Virus record (IMG/VR): IMGVR_UViG_3300049740_000574
Location: 1 to 21,537 of that record
DNA length: 21,537 nt
Source: a virus
Direction: 5' to 3' (one strand)
Part shown: in pieces, positions 14,261-20,642 of the stretch
Layout of the letters: every line of letters starts with the position of its first letter
Position numbering within the stretch: position 1 is the first letter of the stretch
The notes under the pieces: model-generated
The model's database searches: none
Told to the model about the DNA's origin: nothing
Seen by the model: only the letters and a program-made list of their open reading frames with translations
Program-made: the position numbers and the translations under genes

Positions 14261-15204
14261 TGAGAATACTAGTAACAGGGGGAGCAGGTTTCATTGGTAG
14301 TCACCTGATGGACTCACTCATTGAGGATGGTTTTAAAGATGTCATGGGAATTGACAGTTTTGCTAATCATTACTATGACCCCAAGCTAAAGTATGCAAGA
14401 CGAGATTATTTCGGTAATCAGGTTTATGAATGTGACCTCAAAAACTTTGATGCACTTGACGAAGCATTCAATGTTTTAAAACCAAACATCGTGATTCATT
14501 TAGCAGGTCGTGCGAATGTTCGTGCTTCTTTTGGAAACGAGAGACTGTATCATCAAGATAATATCGATGGAACTCAAAATCTAATTGAGGTCTGTCAGAT
14601 GTATGATGTTGGTAAAGTTCTCTATGCATCAACTAGTTCTATCTATGGTGGAACACCTATTCCTGAGACTGGTTGGACTGAGGACAAAGTTACAGGTCAT
14701 CAACTCAATGCATATGCATATACAAAACATGTGAATGAGTGTCAGTTCAAGGTTTCGGGTCTGAACAATGTAGGTCTTCGATTCTTTACTGTGTATGGCC
14801 CTTGGGGTCGTCCTGATATGGCATTGTTTGATTTCACAAAAAGTATTATTGCAGACAAACCAATACAGGCTTTCAATTATGGACAGATGAAACGAGACTT
14901 TACATATATTGGTGATATTATCGAGGGTATCAAGATTGCACTCTTCGAAGATATCAAGTCTAATGAGATATTTAATATTGGTCGGGGTAAACAGGTTGAA
15001 TTGATGGACTTCATTGACCATATCGGAAAAGAACTTGGCCGAGAACCAGATATTGTTCTTGCACCCAAACATCCTGCCGATACAATTGAAACTTGGAGTA
15101 ATACATATAAGTTAAGAGGATTAGGATATAAACCTAAAACAGACATCGAACAGGGTGTCGCTGCATTTATGAAATGGTATAAAGATTATTATAAGGTGAA
15201 TTGA
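14260..15204 (+). CDS. NAD-dependent nucleotide-sugar epimerase (UDP-glucuronate 4-epimerase-like)
   Basis: This 314-aa short-chain dehydrogenase-type protein has the Rossmann motif TGGAGFIG (6-13) and the catalytic STSSIYG (124-130) with YxxxK (Y152, K156). The block RFFTVYGPWGRPDMALF (174-190) followed by RDFTYIGDI is characteristic of UDP-glucuronate 4-epimerases of the CapI type. The likely reaction converts UDP-glucuronate to UDP-galacturonate, for cell-envelope or phage-linked glycan. The next gene resembles UDP-glucose dehydrogenase, the enzyme one step upstream. The start (TAATG, 14260) overlaps the previous stop by one base, with AGGA at 14249-14252. Closely related epimerase types cannot be excluded by eye. 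Confidence 0.85.
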   Translation: MRILVTGGAGFIGSHLMDSLIEDGFKDVMGIDSFANHYYDPKLKYARRDYFGNQVYECDLKNFDALDEAFNVLKPNIVIHLAGRANVRASFGNERLYHQDNIDGTQNLIEVCQMYDVGKVLYASTSSIYGGTPIPETGWTEDKVTGHQLNAYAYTKHVNECQFKVSGLNNVGLRFFTVYGPWGRPDMALFDFTKSIIADKPIQAFNYGQMKRDFTYIGDIIEGIKIALFEDIKSNEIFNIGRGKQVELMDFIDHIGKELGREPDIVLAPKHPADTIETWSNTYKLRGLGYKPKTDIEQGVAAFMKWYKDYYKVN

Positions 15205-16058
15205 TGATGAATAAATTACAAGTAGGTATTGTTGGTTATGGTAAACTTGGACGGGCTGTTGAGTTTGCTTTCACTCATCCTCATGTCAACACATTTATTG
15301 TTGATGATGAGGAAGGAAAAAGTATTGATGACTTGGTAGAGTGGAAACCTAATATTACAGTCATATGTGCTGAACCAGTTATTAGTGATGATGGTTTTCT
15401 TGATTGTTCTATCATTGAAGATGCAGCTCTAAAAATATTAGAACATACCAAGGGTGGTGTTATTGTTAAATCAATAATCACACCTGATATTGCCTCCCGA
15501 CTTTTTGATTCTGTCTTTGACGATGACTTAAAAAGACTGACATTTAATCCAGACCTTAATATCCACGATAATCCTAAGAGAGATTTTGTTGAAGCAGAAT
15601 ATCAGTTGGTTGGTGGACTTCGAGAAGCAACCGCCGCAGTTGCAAACATCTATGAGGCATTTACAAATATTCATGCTCAACAGTTTAAGTTTGCAACTGG
15701 GCCAGAGGTTTTGTATGCAAGACTTGCAACAGACTCTTTTATTGCACTCAAAAAACTCTGGTTCAATCAGGTGGTTGACTCTGCAAAAAGATTTCAATGT
15801 AACTCATCAACTGTCATCAATCATATAATGAATGACCCTCGTGTCGGTAAAGAATATATGACTGTTCCAGACTATGATGGAAAAGATGGAATTGCAAATC
15901 AAGATATAACAAGAAACATTCGAGCGTTTTCACAGTTCGATAAAGACTTGACTTTGTTGAATGAATGTGTTATACTAAACGACAAGTATCGCAAAATAGG
16001 AGACTCGAATGTCGATAATGGACAAACTGAAAAAGAACTCGAAAATCAAGACGACTGA
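15204..16058 (+). CDS. Shortened UDP-glucose/GDP-mannose dehydrogenase-like protein
   Basis: This 284-aa protein resembles nucleotide-sugar dehydrogenases. The NAD-binding motif VGIVGYGKLG is near the N-terminus. KSIITPD corresponds to the family KSTVPPG, FNPDL to NPEFL, and ATDSFIALKKLWFNQ to the central helix. DPRVG corresponds to the DxRIG before the active-site loop. The expected catalytic GGSCFPKD is replaced by DGIANQDI, so the nucleophilic Cys and Lys are missing, and the C-terminal UDP-binding domain is absent (family about 390-450 aa). Oxidation of UDP-glucose is therefore doubtful. The start is ATG 15204 or 15207, after AAGGTGA. The gene follows an epimerase, and its 3' end contains the uvsX promoter and overlaps uvsX by 50 nt. 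Confidence 0.65.
   Translation: MMNKLQVGIVGYGKLGRAVEFAFTHPHVNTFIVDDEEGKSIDDLVEWKPNITVICAEPVISDDGFLDCSIIEDAALKILEHTKGGVIVKSIITPDIASRLFDSVFDDDLKRLTFNPDLNIHDNPKRDFVEAEYQLVGGLREATAAVANIYEAFTNIHAQQFKFATGPEVLYARLATDSFIALKKLWFNQVVDSAKRFQCNSSTVINHIMNDPRVGKEYMTVPDYDGKDGIANQDITRNIRAFSQFDKDLTLLNECVILNDKYRKIGDSNVDNGQTEKELENQDD
15948..15976 (+). promoter_or_regulatory. Internal sigma70-type promoter for uvsX
   Basis: TTGACT (15948-15953), a 17-nt spacer and TATACT (15971-15976) with extended -10 TGT (15968-15970), inside the end of the dehydrogenase-like gene. The expected start near 15983 leaves a leader of about 26 nt with AGGAG (15998-16002). Confidence 0.8.
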
Positions 16059-17046
16059 AGTTCTAGAAAAAAGTAAATTCTTTACAGAAAAGGATATGGT
16101 CTCGACAGATGTTCCAATGGTGAACGTTGCATTGTCGGGGTCAATTAACGGTGGTGTCACGCCAGGACTTACAGTCCTTGCAGGCCCCAGTAAGCACTTC
16201 AAGACTTCGTTTGCTCTGCTCATGGCAGGTGCATATCTGAAAGCAAAAGAAGATGCAGTTCTGCTCTTTTATGATAGTGAGTTTGGTTCACCCCAATCTT
16301 ACTTTGAGCAGTTCGGGATTGACACCAGCCGAGTTCTGCATACCCCGATTGCCAATGTCGAGGAACTCAAGTTTGATATAATTTCACAACTTGAGAACAT
16401 TGACCGAACCGATAATGTGATTATCGTTATTGATTCGATTGGTAATCTCGCATCTAAGAAAGAACTAGAAGATGCGATGAATGAAAAGTCGGTTGCAGAT
16501 ATGTCTCGTGCAAAAGCACTCAAAGGTTTATTCCGCATGGTCACACCTTATTTGACTATGAAGAACATTCCGATGCTTGCCGTTAATCACACATACAAAG
16601 AGATTGGTCTCTTTCCAAAAGACATCGTGGGTGGTGGAACTGGTATCTACTACTCGTCTGATAACATCTGGATTATTGGTCGTCAACAAGATAAACAAGG
16701 AACAGAAATCAAGGGTTATCACTTTGTAATCAATATCGAAAAGTCTCGTTATGTAAAAGAGAAAAGTAAGATACCTATCTCTGTTTCTTGGGAAGGTGGT
16801 GTCCAACAGTTTAGTGGTCTTCTTGATGTTGCTGTGGCTGGTGGGTATGTTGTCAAACCTAGTAATGGTTGGTATAGTATTGCAGGAGAAGAAAAGAAAG
16901 TTCGTCAAGCAGAGACACTCACCAAAGATTTCTGGACTCCTGTCTTTGAGAACACTGACTTTGCTGATTTCATCAAGTCCCAATACTCAATCGGTCTTGC
17001 ACAAAAAGTAGACATGGATGAGATTGCGGTGAATGAGAATGAATGA
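16009..17046 (+). CDS. uvsX: UvsX RecA-like recombinase
   Basis: This 345-aa protein is the strand-exchange ATPase for recombination-dependent replication and repair (T4 UvsX: 391 aa). Walker A is GPSKHFKTS (59-67), a form typical of UvsX rather than RecA. The catalytic glutamate lies in YDSEFGSP (E91) and Walker B in VIIVIDSIGNL (137-147). The block MLAVNHTYKEIG carries the DNA-binding loop region, and the acidic C-terminus is short. ATG 16009 has AGGAG 6 nt upstream. The gene overlaps the dehydrogenase-like gene by 50 nt and the next gene by 8 nt, and has its own promoter. Confidence 0.95.
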   Translation: MSIMDKLKKNSKIKTTEVLEKSKFFTEKDMVSTDVPMVNVALSGSINGGVTPGLTVLAGPSKHFKTSFALLMAGAYLKAKEDAVLLFYDSEFGSPQSYFEQFGIDTSRVLHTPIANVEELKFDIISQLENIDRTDNVIIVIDSIGNLASKKELEDAMNEKSVADMSRAKALKGLFRMVTPYLTMKNIPMLAVNHTYKEIGLFPKDIVGGGTGIYYSSDNIWIIGRQQDKQGTEIKGYHFVINIEKSRYVKEKSKIPISVSWEGGVQQFSGLLDVAVAGGYVVKPSNGWYSIAGEEKKVRQAETLTKDFWTPVFENTDFADFIKSQYSIGLAQKVDMDEIAVNENE

Positions 17047-17449
17047 TATTGTAAACACACTGAGTGAAGATGTTCACTATGAGGTGATACCACAGGCCGA
17101 TAGTCCTGATGGTTGGGATGTTCGTCTACTTGAAGAATATCCTGAGACTGTAATTCGATTTGGTAACATCACCTTTCAAGGTGAGAATGCAGATGACCCC
17201 GATGGATACCTGTCATTTTCGTGTGATGTAGTTTCAACTCCTGACCCTGACCTTGAGGGTATTGATGAGAACTTGACATTTCAAGAGTATTGTGGTAAAA
17301 TACTTACTTCTATACTTGAAAGAGCGGTGAGTGAAGGAACTCTTGTCGGAAAAGACAATCAGACAGGAGAGATGTTGGCAACACCAGAAATGCATGAGGA
17401 AGCAAAGGAACTATACAATGAATATCAATCTAGAACAGACGATACTTAG
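17039..17449 (+). CDS. Hypothetical protein in the gene-40 position (136 aa)
   Basis: It lies between uvsX and 41, where T4 has gene 40, but I see no convincing similarity to gp40. The product is strongly acidic and soluble, with a beta-rich N-terminal half (YEVIPQADSPDGWDVRLLEE, then VIRFGNITFQG and YLSFSCDVVSTPDPDLEG). The C-terminal half is helical. Such a small alpha-beta acidic protein could be a helicase or recombinase accessory factor, which is inference from position only. ATG 17039 is preferred over ATG 17033 because GGTGA (17028-17032) is better spaced. It overlaps uvsX by 8 nt and gp41 by 32 nt and contains a putative gp41 promoter. Confidence 0.8.
   Translation: MNDIVNTLSEDVHYEVIPQADSPDGWDVRLLEEYPETVIRFGNITFQGENADDPDGYLSFSCDVVSTPDPDLEGIDENLTFQEYCGKILTSILERAVSEGTLVGKDNQTGEMLATPEMHEEAKELYNEYQSRTDDT
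17273..17301 (+). promoter_or_regulatory. Putative internal promoter for gp41
   Basis: TTGACA (17273-17278), a 17-nt spacer and TAAAAT (17296-17301) with extended -10 TGG (17293-17295), about 117 nt before the gp41 start. The -10 is weaker than in the other sites. Confidence 0.45.
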
Positions 17450-18797
17450 AAACCTTCTTACTAATGAAGAGTATATGCGAAGGGTTCTTCCTTTCATATC
17501 TCCTGATTACTTTGAGGGTGTCTATCGTGGTATGTTCAAAGAGGTTACAAAGTTCGTTGCTAAGTTCAATAAACTCCCTACTCTGGAGTCATTCAAGATT
17601 GAGATAGATGAAAACAATTCTCTTGGTGAAGAGAACTATCGTCAAGCAATTGAACTTCTTCCTAATGTCTTCACACCTGAATCTGAGAACCTTGACTGGT
17701 TGATTGAACGCACCGAGAAGTGGTGTCAAGACCGAGCAGTGTTCAACGCAGTGATGGAGAGTATCTCTATCATCGATGGTAAACATGCAACACTACAAAA
17801 GAATGCAATACCTGATGTCTTGAGTAAAGCACTAGGTGTTTCATTTGATGCAAATATTGGCCACGACTATCTTGAGAATGTGAATGAACGTTTTGACTTC
17901 TATCATCAACAGGAAGAAAGAGTTCCATTTGACCTAGAACATTTCAATATGATTACCAAAGGTGGTCTGCCTAACAAGACACTGAACATCGCACTCGCAG
18001 GAACAGGAGTGGGTAAGTCTTTGTTCATGTGTCATATGGGTGCATCCGCACTTTCACAAGGTCGTAATGTTCTCTATATCACAATGGAGATGGCAGAGGA
18101 GCGTATCGCAGAACGCATGGATGCCAATCTGTTGAATATTCCAATTGACCAGATTGAGAATCTATCTAAAGATATGTTCACAGACAAAGTGACTACACTG
18201 AAAGCAAAGACTGAGGGTAAACTGATTATCAAAGAGTATCCAACAGGTCAAGCACACACAGGTCACTTTCGTGCATTGTTGAATGAACTCAAACTCAAGA
18301 AGAACTTTGTTCCTGAAATGATTTTCATTGACTACCTAAATATATGTGCGTCATCACGAATGAAAGGAATGGGCGGTGCTATCAACTCATATTCATACAT
18401 TAAAAGCATTGCAGAGGAAATTAGAGGCCTCGCAGTCGAGTTCAACGTTCCGATTGTATCTGCAACGCAGACGACTCGTTCTGGTTATTCTAATGACGAT
18501 GTTGGGTTGGAAGATACGTCCGAGTCTTTTGGACTACCCGCTACCGCCGACCTCATGTTCGCACTCATCTCAAACGATGAACTAAATAATGTTGGAAAGA
18601 TACTGGTCAAACAGTTGAAGAATCGATATAATGACCCGACACGATACAATCGGTTCACTCTCAAGATTGACAGGTCTAAGATGCGTCTCTCTGATGACAA
18701 TGACAGTGATGATGGAGTGAAAGCGGATAATGTAATTCCTGTCTTTGACCAGACTAAAACCGCTGATAGATTTAAAGATTTTAAGATAGATGGTTAA
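17418..18797 (+). CDS. 41: gp41-like replicative DNA helicase
   Basis: This 459-aa DnaB-type hexameric helicase (T4 gp41: 475) unwinds the fork and partners the primase. The N-terminal domain (NLEQTILRNLLTNEEYM to about 130) is followed by the RecA-like core. Walker A is GTGVGKS (195-201), the catalytic glutamate is in ITMEM (E224), Walker B is FIDYL (303-307), and the sensor is ATQTTRSG (349-356). The arginine region lies in QLKNRYND (399-406). ATG 17418 is chosen over the longer frame because it has AAGGAA 7 nt upstream and aligns with the family start. It overlaps the previous gene by 32 nt and is followed 6 nt later by thyX. Confidence 0.95.
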   Translation: MNINLEQTILRNLLTNEEYMRRVLPFISPDYFEGVYRGMFKEVTKFVAKFNKLPTLESFKIEIDENNSLGEENYRQAIELLPNVFTPESENLDWLIERTEKWCQDRAVFNAVMESISIIDGKHATLQKNAIPDVLSKALGVSFDANIGHDYLENVNERFDFYHQQEERVPFDLEHFNMITKGGLPNKTLNIALAGTGVGKSLFMCHMGASALSQGRNVLYITMEMAEERIAERMDANLLNIPIDQIENLSKDMFTDKVTTLKAKTEGKLIIKEYPTGQAHTGHFRALLNELKLKKNFVPEMIFIDYLNICASSRMKGMGGAINSYSYIKSIAEEIRGLAVEFNVPIVSATQTTRSGYSNDDVGLEDTSESFGLPATADLMFALISNDELNNVGKILVKQLKNRYNDPTRYNRFTLKIDRSKMRLSDDNDSDDGVKADNVIPVFDQTKTADRFKDFKIDG

Positions 18798-18803
18798 GAA
18801 AAA

Positions 18804-19460
18804 ATGAGTGAAGTAAATCTTATTGCAGTGAGTAAGCCTTCTGCTATTACAGAATGCACAACAGCAGAGCAACTTATTGCCTATACCGCACGAGTAAGTA
18901 ATCCTGCTAATCAGAGCAACACCGAAACAGCACCACGTCTGTTGCGTTATCTGATTCGTGAAGCACATTGGTCACCATTTGAGATGGTGCATATGACTCT
19001 TGAAATCAAAACGACTCGTGACATTGCACGTCAGATTTTGCGTCACCGCTCGTTCTCGTATCAAGAGTTCTCGCAACGATATGCTGTTGCGCCAGGATTT
19101 GAGTCACGCAAAGCACGACTACAAGACGAGAAGAATCGTCAGAACTCTGTAGAGACCGATGACCATGACTTGAATGAGTGGTGGTCGATGGAACAGAAGA
19201 AAGTCCAAGCACATGCTGAGATGTCTTATAAAGATGCACTTGCAAAAGGTATTGCAAAGGAACAAGCACGGGCATTATTACCCGAAGGTTTGACACAATC
19301 AACAATCTACATGGCGGGTTCACTTCGTTCTTGGATTCACTATTGTGACTTGCGTAGAGGGAATGGCACACAGAAGGAACACAGTGAGGTTGCTGACAAG
19401 TGTTGGGAAATCATTGGCGTTCACTTTCCAGACATTGTAAAAGCATTAGAAGATGACTGA
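18804..19460 (+). CDS. thyX: FAD-dependent thymidylate synthase ThyX
   Basis: This 218-aa protein carries the ThyX signature RHRSFSYQEFSQR (80-92) and the preceding HWSPFEMVHMTLEI block. ThyX methylates dUMP to dTMP using methylene-tetrahydrofolate and FAD, and is unrelated to the T4 enzyme (Td, a ThyA). With the dCMP-deaminase-family protein it forms a thymidylate supply route. The upstream site is weak (AAGAAAAA), so translation probably depends partly on gp41, whose stop is 6 nt before. Its last 8 nt overlap the next gene. Confidence 0.95.
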   Translation: MSEVNLIAVSKPSAITECTTAEQLIAYTARVSNPANQSNTETAPRLLRYLIREAHWSPFEMVHMTLEIKTTRDIARQILRHRSFSYQEFSQRYAVAPGFESRKARLQDEKNRQNSVETDDHDLNEWWSMEQKKVQAHAEMSYKDALAKGIAKEQARALLPEGLTQSTIYMAGSLRSWIHYCDLRRGNGTQKEHSEVADKCWEIIGVHFPDIVKALEDD

Positions 19461-20112
19461 GATTACAATCCGTAATAAAGACTTTCTTCGAACTCTTGAA
19501 GAGACTTCAGATATGTTCATCGAACACAAAGACCTGATGGGACAACTTGCTAAGAATCTTGGGAATGTTCCGATTGGACAGGGTAAGAAGTATACCGAAC
19601 CAGAGACCTATTATGAGGCATTGGAACAGGCTGAACATCACACAGGATTTCCAGAACGAGGATATGCCTTTCAAGTCTTTGATGGTGTGATGTCTCATCC
19701 CGAAATATTCTCTCCACTGAATGACCATACCAAATATAATCTGGTTCAACAGTTCAACGCAAATAGTAATTCTCTGACATCATACTATCCACCTCAAGGT
19801 TACATTGAATGGCACACCAACTGGAATGCGTTTGGATATCAAATTATTTTTACTTGGAGTGAAAGTGGAGATGGATACTTTCGTTATTTTGATAAAGAGA
19901 AAAATGACTTTGTAACTCATGAAGATAAAAAAGGTTGGCAAGCAAGGTGGTATCGATTTGGTCGTGTAGACGAACCTCAACATCACTGTTGGCACGCCGC
20001 ATGGACAGAATGTCCTCGACTGACTCTTGCATATAAGTTCTCATACAAGAGTGTGTTACCAGAACAAGCCTTTATGGGAATATCAGATTTGATAGAAGAG
20101 ATTGAAAATTGA
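19453..20112 (+). CDS. 2OG-Fe(II) oxygenase-like protein with altered metal motif
   Basis: This 219-aa protein has the layout of a double-stranded beta-helix oxygenase. YYPPQGYIEWHTNW (111-124) leads into the strands IIFTWSESGDGYFRYFD (131-147). A distal histidine follows in HHCWHAAW (H181), and an arginine in PRLTLAYKF (R189). The usual HxD/E metal motif reads H121-T-N123, so one acidic iron ligand is replaced. Iron binding may therefore differ, or the protein may be non-enzymatic. The first 100 residues are helical and carry acidic residues. ATG 19453 overlaps the thyX end. It is coupled to the downstream hydrolase by a TTGA overlap. Identification rests on pattern only. Confidence 0.5.
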   Translation: MTEITIRNKDFLRTLEETSDMFIEHKDLMGQLAKNLGNVPIGQGKKYTEPETYYEALEQAEHHTGFPERGYAFQVFDGVMSHPEIFSPLNDHTKYNLVQQFNANSNSLTSYYPPQGYIEWHTNWNAFGYQIIFTWSESGDGYFRYFDKEKNDFVTHEDKKGWQARWYRFGRVDEPQHHCWHAAWTECPRLTLAYKFSYKSVLPEQAFMGISDLIEEIEN

Positions 20113-20642
20113 GATTATCATTAATTATATTATGTTTGTTTGTAGTTTCCTGTGAAGAGTTAAATCAAGATATTAAATCAAAAGATTTGTCTCCTGTCGA
20201 ACTTTATCAAAAGAAAGTTGACCCCAAGGAACTTCGTTGTCTTTCGTTGAATATCTACCATGAGGCCAGAAATGATAATCTTGCAGGAATGGTTGCAACC
20301 GCAGATGTGGTTTTGAATCGAGTGAATGACACTCGTTATCCTAATGATGTGTGTGCAGTTATCTTTCAGAGTCAAGTATGGGAAAGTGGAATACCAAAGA
20401 AACATAAATGTCAGTTCTCTTGGTATTGTGATGGACTTTCAGATGAACCAAGAGTAGGAACGCCTTGGGAGAAGTCTAAGAAGGTTGCTGAGAATTTACT
20501 TGCGAATGATACACATCGAGGATTGACTGAGGGTGCAACACATTACCATGCACACTATGTCAAACCATACTGGGCTGTTGATGATGGTATGCATCTTGTA
20601 GGAACGATTGGAGAACACATATTTTATAGGTGGGATAGATGA
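20109..20642 (+). CDS. SleB-family cell-wall hydrolase with lipoprotein signal
   Basis: This 177-aa protein matches the SleB / Hydrolase_2 family. LNIYHEARNDNLAGM carries the catalytic glutamate (E52), followed by ADVVLNRVND, CQFSWYCDG (101-109), TEGATHYHAHYVKPYW and IGEHIFYR. Such enzymes cleave peptidoglycan glycan strands. The N-terminus, RLSLIILCLFVVSC, is a lipoprotein signal with a lipobox (VVSC, C15), so the mature protein would be anchored in a membrane facing the periplasm. TTG 20109 is the start, overlapping the previous stop (TTGA); without it the signal peptide is lost. The role may be lysis or superinfection exclusion, which is inferred. It overlaps the next gene by 4 nt. Confidence 0.85.
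   Translation: MRLSLIILCLFVVSCEELNQDIKSKDLSPVELYQKKVDPKELRCLSLNIYHEARNDNLAGMVATADVVLNRVNDTRYPNDVCAVIFQSQVWESGIPKKHKCQFSWYCDGLSDEPRVGTPWEKSKKVAENLLANDTHRGLTEGATHYHAHYVKPYWAVDDGMHLVGTIGEHIFYRWDR

Noticed and set aside
14354-14382. TTGACA with a TATGAC -10-like box inside the epimerase gene
   Set aside because: The -10 is poor (4/6) and no gene start follows.
14629-15072. 147-codon open frame on the minus strand within the epimerase gene
   Set aside because: It is the shadow of a well-matched coding gene, with no recognisable protein motif or ribosome-binding site.
17331-17417. Longer gp41 from an in-frame start at 17331
   Set aside because: The extra residues are read from the preceding gene's codons in another frame; ATG 17418 has a good site and aligns with helicase N-termini.
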